From a bacterium (lineage in GTDB: Bacteria > Patescibacteriota > Minisyncoccia > UBA6257 > 02-FULL-45-10c): DNA of 19,905 nucleotides. The DNA lies in NCBI GenBank assembly GCA_021799965.1, contig JAJYZL010000003.1:1-19905 (forward strand), in the 5' to 3' direction. Below, piece after piece: positions 7,397-14,250 of this stretch. The notes beneath the pieces were generated by a model, which saw only the letters and a list, made by a program, of their open reading frames with translations, was not told where the DNA came from and ran no database searches. The first letter of the stretch is position 1. Each line of letters starts with the position of its first letter. Made by a program: the position numbers and the translations under genes.

Positions 7397-7415
7397 AAAT
7401 ATTTAAATATTAAAA
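7397..7415. repeat. AAATATTTAAATAT repeat, right copy
   Basis: ATAAATATTTAAATATTAA shares AAATATTTAAATAT with the left copy at 6866-6884. The tract 7373-7450 between the S23 stop and the glycosyltransferase start holds no gene and only A/T-rich words of this type. Confidence 0.5.
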
Positions 7416-7451
7416 AAAACTTAAATATACAAATTTTAAATTTCTAAACAT

Positions 7452-8642
7452 ATGCGCGTAGCTTTATTACACGATTATTTAAATCAATACGGCGGAGCAG
7501 AAAGAGTCTTGGAATCTTTCTGTGAAATTTTTCCAGATGCGCCCATCTACACGCTTTTTTACGATGAAGAAAAAACATTGGGGAAATTTAAGGGTAAAAA
7601 AATCATAACTAGCTTTTTAAATAATAAATTTGTATGCGACCATCACCGGCTTTTTATACCGCTTATGCCCGTTGCCGCATCACTGATGAAAATAAACAAC
7701 GACTACGATATGGTTTTATCTTCAAGCGCGGGTTTCGGAAAAGGGATAAAAACTGGCCAAGCAATACACGTTTCATACTGTCATACGCCATTGCGATATG
7801 CCTGGGAACATTATAAGTATTTTAATTGGGGAACTACTTTAAAAATGATATCGGCTCCGGCGTTCTGGTATCTCAAGATGTGGGATAAGATAGCCGGTAG
7901 AAAAACGCATAAATTGATCGCTAATTCAAAATATATATCAGAAAAAATTAAAAATTACTACGAAAAAGAATCTGATATAATTTATCCTCCCGTAGACACG
8001 GAAACATTTTTTATACATTCCGGCATAAAAAAAATAAAAGACCTCGGCGAGTCTTTATTAAAAAAATATCCGACATCTTCAATTTTGCAAAATAATTTTA
8101 AAGACCTAAATGACAAAAATATTCAAAGCAGTAAAAGAGGAAATTATTTTGTAGCCGTCGGCAGACTGGTTCACTACAAAAAATTTGATTTGATAATCCA
8201 AACTTTTAATAAACTGAATTTACCGCTCTTGGTAATCGGCGAAGGACCGGAACTAAGTAAACTTAAAAAAGTGGCGAGATCGCCAAAGATAGAATTTTTA
8301 GAGTTTATTTCCGACGAACATCTTAATTTCATCTATAACTATGCACAGGCACTTATTTTCCCACAAATAGAAGACTTCGGCCTGGTAGCCGCAGAAGCAC
8401 AAGCCTGCGGCACGCCGGTAGTAGCTCTAAATCAGGGAGGGGGCAAAGAAATTGTCGTGGATGGAAAAACTGGAATTTTATTTAATCATCAAAACACAGA
8501 AGACCTGATAATGGCCGTAAGAAAGATCCAGATCAGAGAATTTGACCAAAAACTTATCCGCAAATACGCAATGCGTTTTTCTAAAAACAAATTTAAAAAA
8601 GATATTTTGAAGGCAGTGTACGGGGCAAGAGATGGTAGCTGA
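7452..8642 (+). CDS. GT4-family glycosyltransferase
   Basis: This 396-residue GT-B-fold enzyme should add a sugar from a nucleotide donor to a lipid-linked or surface glycan. The N-domain begins MRVALLHDYLNQYGGAERVL with the glycine-rich GGAER acceptor-side loop. The C-domain starts at FVAVGRLVHYKKFDLIIQTF (about 233-252), followed by VIGEGPEL, and contains the GT4 E-x7-E pair (E307, E315) in EDFGLVAAEAQACGTPV. Between the domains is an unusual insert of about 45 residues (about 187-231), lysine-rich and low in complexity. Donor and acceptor are not predictable. No signal peptide or membrane span is seen. It ends in UGA and is followed at once by a strong terminator. The phosphoglycosyl transferase at 6226-6813 is its likely pathway partner. 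Confidence 0.92.
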   Translation: MRVALLHDYLNQYGGAERVLESFCEIFPDAPIYTLFYDEEKTLGKFKGKKIITSFLNNKFVCDHHRLFIPLMPVAASLMKINNDYDMVLSSSAGFGKGIKTGQAIHVSYCHTPLRYAWEHYKYFNWGTTLKMISAPAFWYLKMWDKIAGRKTHKLIANSKYISEKIKNYYEKESDIIYPPVDTETFFIHSGIKKIKDLGESLLKKYPTSSILQNNFKDLNDKNIQSSKRGNYFVAVGRLVHYKKFDLIIQTFNKLNLPLLVIGEGPELSKLKKVARSPKIEFLEFISDEHLNFIYNYAQALIFPQIEDFGLVAAEAQACGTPVVALNQGGGKEIVVDGKTGILFNHQNTEDLIMAVRKIQIREFDQKLIRKYAMRFSKNKFKKDILKAVYGARDGS

Positions 8643-8645
8643 AAC

Positions 8646-8688
8646 AAACATCCCCCTGGTCTCGCTAACGAGACCAGGGGGATGTTTT
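8646..8688 (+). terminator. Strong intrinsic terminator after the glycosyltransferase
   Basis: Two perfect 19-base arms (8646-8664 and 8669-8687) flank a CTAA loop, followed by TTTT starting at 8685. The inner part, TGGTCTCGCTAACGAGACCA, closely matches the palindrome at 3841-3860. The symmetric A/T flanks allow it to act in both directions. Confidence 0.9.
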
Positions 8689-8757
8689 AAATGAGACATT
8701 ATTTAATTTTTTTGCTTAATAAAACATTATTAACAATCTATTTTCTTAAAAAGAGCG

Positions 8758-8786
8758 TTGACAAGACTGAAAAAATAGTGTATTTT
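8758..8786 (+). promoter_or_regulatory. Canonical sigma-70-type promoter
   Basis: A perfect -35 TTGACA (8758-8763) and TATTTT (8781-8786) are separated by exactly 17 bases. Transcription should start near 8793, giving a leader of about 30 bases. It is the best -35 in the window and drives a single small gene. Confidence 0.8.
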
Positions 8787-8824
8787 ATGTTTAGTTGTTC
8801 TAAATCAATTACGGAGGGCGAGTA

Positions 8825-9061
8825 ATGTCAAAATCAGTAACCGTAGAGACTGGCAGCGAAATAATCGGGAAATCCGTAGGTTTGGTAGAAAAAAAATTCA
8901 ACATCGAGATAAAACAGCTGGAGAATTTTGACGACCGAATACTTCCTTTTCCCATGGAAAAACTGCCGCGTAACAGAAAAATAAAAGAGGGGGACATGCT
9001 TACGGTCAATGGCGAAAAGTTTTCGCTTCAGATATTTTGCCAAACCGCCAGCCTAAATTAA
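8825..9061 (+). CDS. Stand-alone RCK_C / TrkA-C-like domain protein
   Basis: The 78 residues (SVTVETGSEIIGKSVG, then KFNIEIKQLENFD and a KIKEGDMLTVNGEK end) follow the pattern of the RCK_C (TrkA C-terminal) domain, which senses ligands in K+ channels and transporters. Here it is alone, with no RCK_N or channel partner in the window. Its control is unlike its neighbours. It has a canonical promoter, the only clear Shine-Dalgarno sequence in the window (GGAGG, 8814-8818, seven bases before ATG) and its own terminator, so it is a monocistronic and probably well-expressed gene. The weak family match could also indicate another small beta-barrel fold. No signal peptide or membrane segment is present. 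Confidence 0.65.
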   Translation: MSKSVTVETGSEIIGKSVGLVEKKFNIEIKQLENFDDRILPFPMEKLPRNRKIKEGDMLTVNGEKFSLQIFCQTASLN

Positions 9062-9069
9062 TAAACACG

Positions 9070-9104
9070 AACCGCTTTCGGCTTAATGCTTAAAGCGGTT
9101 TTAT
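9070..9104 (+). terminator. Intrinsic terminator after the RCK_C-like gene
   Basis: AACCGCTTT (9070-9078) pairs with AAAGCGGTT (9092-9100), followed by a T-rich tail. It lies 8 bases after the stop codon. Confidence 0.8.
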
Positions 9105-9150
9105 ATTATTTTTAATTTGTTTGTTTTTAAGTTAAAATATATTCAAAACA

Positions 9151-10980
9151 ATGAACGACATAAAAAATATCAGAAATTTTTGCATTATCGCACACGTTGA
9201 CCATGGTAAATCGACTCTAGCCGACAGACTATTGGAAGCCACGGGTACCGTGGAAAAAAGGAGAATGAAGGCTCAATACCTGGACCAAATGGATCTCGAA
9301 AGAGAACGCGGAATTACCATAAAAATGACGCCCGTGCGGATGAGATACAAACACAATGGCGTTGAATATACGCTTAATTTAATTGATACTCCGGGACACA
9401 GTGATTTTTCTTATGAAGTTTCCCGCGCTTTAGCCGCCGTTGACGGAGCTATTTTACTAGTTGATGCCACACAGGGCATACAAGCTCAAACACTTGCTAA
9501 TTTCAATCACGCCAAAAAAGCAGGACTGAAGATAATTGGCGCGGTTAATAAGGTTGACCTAAATCCGTATGGCGCAGACGAGATAGCCAAAAGCATAAGC
9601 GAGCTTACAGGAGAGGACGAAAAAGATGTCCTTAGGGTTTCTGGAAAAACAGGACAGGGCGTTGAAGACTTGCTTAAAGCTATTATTAATAAAATTCCTT
9701 GCCCAAAGGCATCAAAAATACCGGAAAATATTTATGATAAAAATATTTTTCAAGCGCTTATCTTTGATTCCTTTTATCACGAACATAAAGGCATAGTCGC
9801 CAACGTAAGAGTTTTTAATGGTTCGTTAAAACGCGAAGATGAAGCATATCTGGTGGCAACGGATACGAAATTTAAAGTAAAAGAGCTCGGACACTTTGCT
9901 CCAGAATTAAAAAACGATGAAATTATTGAAGTAGGGCAAATTGGATATATAGCAACCGGACTTAAAAATCCCGAAGTGCTTAAAATCGGAGATACGATAA
10001 GCGGATATACCCAACACATCCAAGATTATAAGCAACTGGCGCTATCCGGCTATCAGAATCCTCAGCCAGTTGTTTTCGTTTCTTTTTATCCCGAAGAAGC
10101 CGATGACTATGAAAGTCTTAAAATGGCATTAGGAAAATTAAAACTAAATGACTCCGCATTAAAATTTGAACCGGATTCCAATGAATTCCTAGGAAGAGGA
10201 TTTAAGGGCGGCTTTTTAGGGAGACTTCACTTTGAAATTACCGCAGAGCGCTTGGAACGGGAATTTAATTTACGTACCATCAATAGCTTCCCATCTGTTT
10301 CATATAAAGTTAAAAAAAGAAACGGGGAATGGATTGATGTTGATACGCCAAAAGATTTTCCGGCCGATTATCTAGAAGTGCTTGAACCGGTATCAAAAGT
10401 TGAAATAGTTACCCCCGCCAACTACCTTGGCGCCGTAATGAGGCTTCAGGAAAATTTCAGATTAAGAGACATCAATACGCGGTCTTTCGGCAATTCAATA
10501 GTTTTAGACGGGACCCTGCCCGTCGCCGAACTAATCAGAGATTTTGATGATCAATTAAAGTCCGTTTCGGCTGGCTATGCATCACTCAGCTATGAAGTAT
10601 CTGATTATAAAAAAACAGAGGTGGTTAAATTAGAAATTTTAGTAGCCGAACATAATGTCGGCGGATTAACGCGCATTGTTTACAAAGATGATATGGAACA
10701 CGAAGCAAGAAAAACCGTTGAAAGATTGAAAGAACTTTTGCCTAGACAGCAATTTACTCAAGCAATCCAAGCAACTATCGGAGGAAAAATCGTTGCCAGA
10801 GAAACGATAGCAGCGATGAAAAAAGAACTCGGTAATTTCGGAAAGAATGGGGGAGACCGAACTAGAAAAATGAAGCTTTGGAAAAAGCAGCAAAGAGGAA
10901 AAGAGCGTCTGAAAGAAAGGGGAACCAAAAATAAAATAGATATTCCAGCCGGAGTTTTTAAAGAATTACTGAAAAAATAA
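9151..10980 (+). CDS. lepA: Elongation factor 4 (LepA), ribosome-associated GTPase
   Basis: EF4/LepA is a translational GTPase that acts on stalled or initiating ribosomes. The 609 residues have G1 AHVDHGKST (14-22), G2 RGITIK (53-58), G3 DTPGH (79-83), G4 NKVD (133-136) and G5 SGK (164-166). EF-G-like domains follow, including GFLGRLHFEI, and then the LepA-specific C-terminal domain (LPRQQFTQAIQATIGGKIVARETI, then GGDRTRKMKLWKKQQRGKERLKERG). Length is normal (E. coli 599). It stands alone between a terminator and the FtsB-like gene. No Shine-Dalgarno sequence is visible; the leader is A-rich with TAAAAT at 9133-9138 as a possible -10. Confidence 0.98.
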   Translation: MNDIKNIRNFCIIAHVDHGKSTLADRLLEATGTVEKRRMKAQYLDQMDLERERGITIKMTPVRMRYKHNGVEYTLNLIDTPGHSDFSYEVSRALAAVDGAILLVDATQGIQAQTLANFNHAKKAGLKIIGAVNKVDLNPYGADEIAKSISELTGEDEKDVLRVSGKTGQGVEDLLKAIINKIPCPKASKIPENIYDKNIFQALIFDSFYHEHKGIVANVRVFNGSLKREDEAYLVATDTKFKVKELGHFAPELKNDEIIEVGQIGYIATGLKNPEVLKIGDTISGYTQHIQDYKQLALSGYQNPQPVVFVSFYPEEADDYESLKMALGKLKLNDSALKFEPDSNEFLGRGFKGGFLGRLHFEITAERLEREFNLRTINSFPSVSYKVKKRNGEWIDVDTPKDFPADYLEVLEPVSKVEIVTPANYLGAVMRLQENFRLRDINTRSFGNSIVLDGTLPVAELIRDFDDQLKSVSAGYASLSYEVSDYKKTEVVKLEILVAEHNVGGLTRIVYKDDMEHEARKTVERLKELLPRQQFTQAIQATIGGKIVARETIAAMKKELGNFGKNGGDRTRKMKLWKKQQRGKERLKERGTKNKIDIPAGVFKELLKK

Positions 10981-10986
10981 TTTTTT

Positions 10987-11001
10987 ATGCGCCAAGCGCA
11001 T
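10987..11001. other. Short hairpin abutting a promoter
   Basis: ATGCGC and GCGCAT flank a CAA loop directly after lepA. The last base of the stem is the first base of the extended -10 TGATAAAAT. With no T-tract after it, it may be a regulatory structure or operator rather than a terminator; on the minus strand it is followed by A/T-rich sequence only. Confidence 0.35.
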
Positions 11002-11009
11002 GATAAAAT
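11001..11009 (+). promoter_or_regulatory. Extended -10 giving a leaderless ftsB-like mRNA
   Basis: TGATAAAAT is an extended -10 ending 6 bases before the ATG at 11016, so the transcript should begin at the start codon itself. Confidence 0.5.
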
Positions 11010-11015
11010 AATAAA

Positions 11016-11291
11016 ATGAAGGTCTTATTGAATATTTTGCTCGCCGCTATAACAGTCATTTTAGGATGGCAACTTTTTAATTTATATCAACAATATAGTT
11101 ATCTAAAAGATTCTTCGGACAAGCAAATTTCCGAGATGTCATCCCTCAAAAAAGAAAACGCCGAACTCAATTCGGATATTAAATATTTTTCTAATCCAAT
11201 CAATTTAGAAAGAGAGCTTAAAAGTCAGAGTAATTATAAAAATCCCGGAGAAAAAATGATAATAGTTGTTTCCACATCAACTCAACAATGA
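11016..11291 (+). CDS. FtsB/DivIC-like cell-division protein
   Basis: The 91-residue protein has the septum-formation-initiator layout: one N-terminal membrane helix (about 4-24), a coiled coil (about 27-58, QISEMSSLKKENAELNSDIK), and the family's short C-terminal motif NYKNPGEKMIIVV (73-85). FtsB/DivIC joins FtsL and FtsQ at the septum. It ends in UGA, overlapping the next gene's start by four bases (ATGA), so the two are translationally coupled. A promoter with a predicted leaderless start lies upstream. ftsE and ftsX lie 2.3 kb downstream, in keeping with a dispersed division cluster. Confidence 0.85.
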   Translation: MKVLLNILLAAITVILGWQLFNLYQQYSYLKDSSDKQISEMSSLKKENAELNSDIKYFSNPINLERELKSQSNYKNPGEKMIIVVSTSTQQ

Positions 11292-11863
11292 AAAATCTTA
11301 AATATCTTATATTATTTTTATTGATACTGCTGATCGCGTCGGTTTATTTTTATCTACGCACAAATTCTTTACCGGCGGCCGTAGTGAATTGGAGCTTTAT
11401 ATCTCAAAGCGAAATCGATGATTACTACAATATGAGCCATAACTATTTAGTGCTTGCGTCAACCTCTAATTCCGATCTGCAAACTCTGGCGGCTACCTCT
11501 ACCCAAAAAGATATAAAAAGAGCTGTAATTGAAAAACTTATTGAAAATAAACTAATATATGCTGAAGCTCAAAAAAGAGTCGGGAATGACCTAAAAGAAA
11601 TAGCTAATCAAAAAATTCAGAACGCATTAAAAACAATAGATATAAATGACGCTGTAAATAAAATGTTCGGGATCAGCATTGAAAATTATACAGAAGAAGA
11701 ATTGCTGCCTGATGCTTATAAAGAAATTCTGCAGGGTAGGATGGATGCAAGCGGAGAAGATTTTAATAATTGGCTTGAAAATGCTAAAAATAATGCCCAC
11801 GTTTTTATATTGATTCCAGGATATTATTGGGACGGTAAAAGTGTTAAAATATCGCTTAAATAA
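11288..11863 (+). CDS. Membrane-anchored SurA-N-like protein without a PPIase domain
   Basis: The 191 residues start with a hydrophobic anchor (MKNLKYLILFLLILLIASVYFYL). A SurA/PpiC N-terminal-like segment follows: VVNWSFISQSEIDDYYN resembles the family's 'Ng..Is..ey' start, and IKRAVIEKLIENKLIYAEAQKRV resembles the conserved chaperone helix. The parvulin domain usually found after this is absent and only a helical C-terminal part remains, so I infer a periplasm-facing, chaperone-like role without prolyl isomerase activity. No lipobox Cys is seen. Coupling to the FtsB-like gene by a four-base overlap suggests a common envelope or division job. The family assignment is moderate, not firm. Confidence 0.6.
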   Translation: MKNLKYLILFLLILLIASVYFYLRTNSLPAAVVNWSFISQSEIDDYYNMSHNYLVLASTSNSDLQTLAATSTQKDIKRAVIEKLIENKLIYAEAQKRVGNDLKEIANQKIQNALKTIDINDAVNKMFGISIENYTEEELLPDAYKEILQGRMDASGEDFNNWLENAKNNAHVFILIPGYYWDGKSVKISLK

Positions 11864-11889
11864 TTTTAGTTTAAAAAATCAATTTCGTT

Positions 11890-11898
11890 TGCTAGAAT
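11890..11898 (+). promoter_or_regulatory. Extended -10 upstream of tRNA-Gly
   Basis: TGCTAGAAT, with predicted start near 11905, lies about 10 bases before the mature tRNA. The -35 region is weak. Confidence 0.45.
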
Positions 11899-11915
11899 AA
11901 AGGTGCAAAATTGGT

Positions 11916-11986
11916 GCGGGTGTAGTACAGTGGCAGTACGCGACCTTCCCAAGGTTGAGACGAGGGTCCGATTCCCTTCACCCGCT
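11916..11986 (+). tRNA. tRNA-Gly(CCC)
   Basis: The acceptor GCGGGTG pairs perfectly with CACCCGC, the discriminator is T86, the D-arm is GTAC/GTAC, and the anticodon stem CGACC/GGTTG carries loop TTCCCAA with anticodon CCC (codon GGG). The T-arm is GAGGG/CCCTT with loop TCCGATT, where the usual second T is C. The 3' CCA is not encoded (TCACG follows), so a CCA-adding enzyme is needed. Confidence 0.95.
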
Positions 11987-12003
11987 CACGCATAAATTAT
12001 TTT

Positions 12004-12591
12004 ATGGATAATTATTCAAAAATAATCGTCAAAGCTATTGAGGAAAATAAGGAATTCCAAAACGCCTTAGAAATAGTTAATAAAAATTCGCAAGGAAAAA
12101 TATGGGTAATGGGAAGTTTTGTTTTCAGAAATATCGCGTGTGCGCTACACAATCTTCCTAAACCCATATTTGATGATTATGATTTCGTAGTTGAAAATAT
12201 AAAAAAAGACGTATCGTTAGACGTCGGCCAAACCTTTAAAATCAATTCCTTTGGCGGACTTAAAATATCAGCCGGACCTATAAATATCGATATTTGGGAA
12301 TTACGAAGAACTTATTTGATCGAAAAACTCAATCTTCAACCAACTATAGAAAATTGCCTAAAAACAACCTCTCTTGATATTCAATCCATTGTCTACGACG
12401 TTCAAAATAAAAAAGTTTTGGGCGATTCTGGCATAAATGCAATTTTAAATAAAAAAATATCAGTAAACAACTTAACAAATTTTAAATACTATGTGGCTAA
12501 GAGAAACATAACCCTCGAAGATTATGCAAAAAGAAAGTTCAAGAAGTGGGGATTAGAAAATTTTTATTTTGATTGGGAATCTTTAAAATAA
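12004..12591 (+). CDS. Orphan nucleotidyltransferase-fold protein resembling the CCA/poly(A) polymerase head
   Basis: The 195 residues follow the order of the PolyA_pol head domain (PF01743): IWVMGSFVFRNI (33-44, in place of LVGGxVRD), DDYDFVVE (57-64, the metal-binding Asp pair), PINIDIWELRRTYL (92-104, third acidic strand), then TTSLDIQSIVYDVQNKKVLGDSG (121-143), as in the DFTINALAYD region. The RNA-binding body and tail of a CCA-adding enzyme (normally 400 or more residues in total) are absent. It could be a small nucleotidyltransferase acting on RNA or small molecules, or an antitoxin/toxin-like member. It sits between tRNA-Gly (17 bases upstream) and tRNA-Thr (57 bases downstream). The catalytic acids appear intact, but activity is inferred. 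Confidence 0.6.
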   Translation: MDNYSKIIVKAIEENKEFQNALEIVNKNSQGKIWVMGSFVFRNIACALHNLPKPIFDDYDFVVENIKKDVSLDVGQTFKINSFGGLKISAGPINIDIWELRRTYLIEKLNLQPTIENCLKTTSLDIQSIVYDVQNKKVLGDSGINAILNKKISVNNLTNFKYYVAKRNITLEDYAKRKFKKWGLENFYFDWESLK

Positions 12592-12621
12592 TTGAATAAA
12601 ACATCTCTGAAGATATATAAT
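12592..12621 (+). promoter_or_regulatory. Promoter of the tRNA-Thr-prfB unit
   Basis: TTGAAT (12592-12597) and TATAAT (12616-12621) are 18 bases apart. The predicted start near 12628 lies about 20 bases before the mature tRNA. With no terminator between tRNA and prfB, both are probably on one transcript. Confidence 0.6.
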
Positions 12622-12648
12622 AGTTAATTAGAATCTATTAAATCTGCC

Positions 12649-12722
12649 GCCTCTTTAGCTCAGTGGCAGAGCAATGCTTTCGTAAAGCAAAGACGCCAGT
12701 TCGATTCTGGCATGAGGCTCCA
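12649..12722 (+). tRNA. tRNA-Thr(CGT)
   Basis: The acceptor GCCTCTT pairs with ATGAGGC (one T-T mismatch at pair 6); D-arm AGCTC/GAGC; anticodon loop TTCGTAA with anticodon CGT (codon ACG) on a stem whose first pair is A-A; T-arm GCCAG/CTGGC with loop TTCGATT. CCA is encoded at 12720-12722, unlike tRNA-Gly. Its 3' end is only 17 bases before the prfB start codon. Confidence 0.9.
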
Positions 12723-12739
12723 AAATTAAAAAACTCAAT

Positions 12740-13477
12740 ATGTTCAACCCCTTGTTAGATAAATATGATAAAAACAGCGCCAATATCTCTATTTTTCCTG
12801 GAGTAGGCGGAGACGATGCCAAAGATTGGGCAAATATACTTTTAAATATGTATGTTAAATATGCGGCCAAGCGCAAATGGAAAGTTATTCAGGTTGACGA
12901 CCGCTCAATAGATATAAAAGGCGAATTTGCGTACGGGAATCTTAAAAAAGAAACCGGAGTCCATCGCTTGGTAAGAATATCGCCCTTTGATTCCAAGCAA
13001 CTTAGACACACTTCTTTTGCTTTAGTGGAAGTTTTGCCGGAAATACCGGAAATAGAATTAAAAAATCTCAATATTCCTCCGGAAGATCTGAAAATGGAAA
13101 CTTCCAGATCCGGCGGACCGGGCGGGCAAAATGTAAACAAAAGAGATACGGCTGTGCGCGTGGTGCATTTGCCAACAGGTTTGGCCGCCGCCTCTCAAGT
13201 GGAGCGATCCCAAGCTCAAAACAAAGAAAAAGCCCTTTCTTTGCTCAAGGCAAAGCTTTTTAAAATAATGGTTGAGAAACAGGAAAATGAAATAAAAAAT
13301 TTAAGAACCCAAGTTAAGCCGGAGTGGGGAAATCAGATACGATCATACGTGCTTCATCCCTACCAACAAGTAAAAGATCACCGCACCGGAATGGTAAGCC
13401 ACCAACCAGACAAGGTTTTAAACGGCGAGCTGGAGAAATTTATTGAAGCCGAGCTAGACACAAAGACCGACGCCTAG
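12740..13477 (+). CDS. prfB: Peptide chain release factor 2, lacking domain 1
   Basis: RF2 reads UAA/UGA and triggers peptide release. The protein has the RF2 stop-codon tripeptide SPF (81-83, in VHRLVRISPFDS) and the catalytic GGQ loop (SGGPGGQNVNK, GGQ 128-130), then QIRSYVLHPYQQVKDHRTG at the C-terminus. It is 245 residues long against about 365 normally. It begins directly at the domain 2 strand (ISIFPGVGGDDAKDWA), so the helical domain 1 and the autoregulatory frameshift site usually near codon 26 are absent. The upstream frame hits TGA inside tRNA-Thr, so no longer start exists. PrfH also lacks domain 1 but has no SPF, so RF2 is the better call. UGA ends several genes here, so RF2 activity is needed. 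The leader is A-rich with no Shine-Dalgarno sequence. Confidence 0.93.
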   Translation: MFNPLLDKYDKNSANISIFPGVGGDDAKDWANILLNMYVKYAAKRKWKVIQVDDRSIDIKGEFAYGNLKKETGVHRLVRISPFDSKQLRHTSFALVEVLPEIPEIELKNLNIPPEDLKMETSRSGGPGGQNVNKRDTAVRVVHLPTGLAAASQVERSQAQNKEKALSLLKAKLFKIMVEKQENEIKNLRTQVKPEWGNQIRSYVLHPYQQVKDHRTGMVSHQPDKVLNGELEKFIEAELDTKTDA

Positions 13478-13494
13478 TTTCTATTTCTAAAATT

Positions 13495-13503
13495 TGCTAT
13501 AAT
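13495..13503 (+). promoter_or_regulatory. Extended -10 promoter of ftsEX
   Basis: TGCTATAAT is a perfect extended -10. It lies 18 bases after the prfB stop; transcription should start near 13510 with a leader of about 32 bases. No clear -35 accompanies it. Confidence 0.6.
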
Positions 13504-13541
13504 AACAGTACAAAAAGTTATTTTTTTGTTTTTAAATAAAT

Positions 13542-14225
13542 ATGATAAGTTTTCAAAACGTTTCTAAGGTTTATAACAACAAATCAGTTGCATTAGAAGA
13601 AATAAACTTAGATATAAAACAAAATGAGTTTGTTTCAATCGTAGGTAAAAACGGAGCTGGCAAATCAACTCTGATAAAACTGCTGATAGGCGAAGAAAAA
13701 CCCAGCAAAGGAAGGCTGTTTTTTGGCTCTTATGAAGTAAATAAACTTAAAATGGGCGAATTACCGGCTTATAGAAGACAAATTGGCATTGTTTTCCAAG
13801 ATTTCAGACTTCTTCCAACTAAAACTGCTTATGAAAATATTGCTTTCGCCCTAGAATTGGATGGAAAATCTCAATCAGAAATAGACGAATTCGTTCCCCA
13901 AATTTTAGATATGGTGGGACTTTCCGAGCATGCTTTTAATTTTCCCCACGAATTATCCGGCGGAGAAAAGCAAAGAGTGGCGATTGCCCGAGCGCTGATT
14001 CATCGTCCCGTATTACTTGTCGCCGACGAACCAACCGGTAATTTAGATCCGTTAAATTCGGCTGAAATCATAAAACTTCTTTCTAAAATTAACGAACTCG
14101 GAACAACAGTAATGCTGGTTACCCATAACAAAGAAATTGTTAACAATCTTCATAAAAGAGTGGTGAGTATGGATAATGGTAGAATTATAAGAGACGAAGA
14201 AGACGGACGATACATATTGGCTTAA
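13542..14225 (+). CDS. ftsE: Cell-division ABC ATPase FtsE
   Basis: FtsE is the cytoplasmic ATPase that works with FtsX to control septal peptidoglycan hydrolases. The 227 residues show Walker A GKNGAGKST (35-43), Q-loop VFQDFRLLPTKTAYENIAFAL (84-104), signature LSGGEKQR (138-145), Walker B VLLVADEP (157-164) and the FtsE-typical TGNLDP, then the H-loop LVTHNKE. Length is normal. ftsX follows after 25 bases, and an extended -10 lies upstream. Other MacB/LolD-type ATPases share these motifs, but the FtsX neighbour settles the call. Confidence 0.97.
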   Translation: MISFQNVSKVYNNKSVALEEINLDIKQNEFVSIVGKNGAGKSTLIKLLIGEEKPSKGRLFFGSYEVNKLKMGELPAYRRQIGIVFQDFRLLPTKTAYENIAFALELDGKSQSEIDEFVPQILDMVGLSEHAFNFPHELSGGEKQRVAIARALIHRPVLLVADEPTGNLDPLNSAEIIKLLSKINELGTTVMLVTHNKEIVNNLHKRVVSMDNGRIIRDEEDGRYILA

Positions 14226-14250
14226 TTATTTTTCAATAATTTAAATAAAA

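Noticed and set aside
6815..7450. CRISPR-like array in the repeated A/T-rich tracts
   Set aside because: There is no regular repeat-spacer spacing, and the words are low-complexity A/T sequence; no cas genes are present.
10987..11001. Intrinsic terminator of lepA
   Set aside because: The stem is only 6 bp and lacks a T-tract; it runs into a -10 box instead.
2974..11291. Recoding of UGA to glycine, as in Gracilibacteria
   Set aside because: UGA ends the DUF5674, GT4 and FtsB-like genes with clean family C-termini, and an RF2 is present.
12740..13477. PrfH (release-factor-like rescue protein) as the identity of the short release factor
   Set aside because: PrfH lacks the SPF tripeptide; this protein has SPF and a full RF2 C-terminus.
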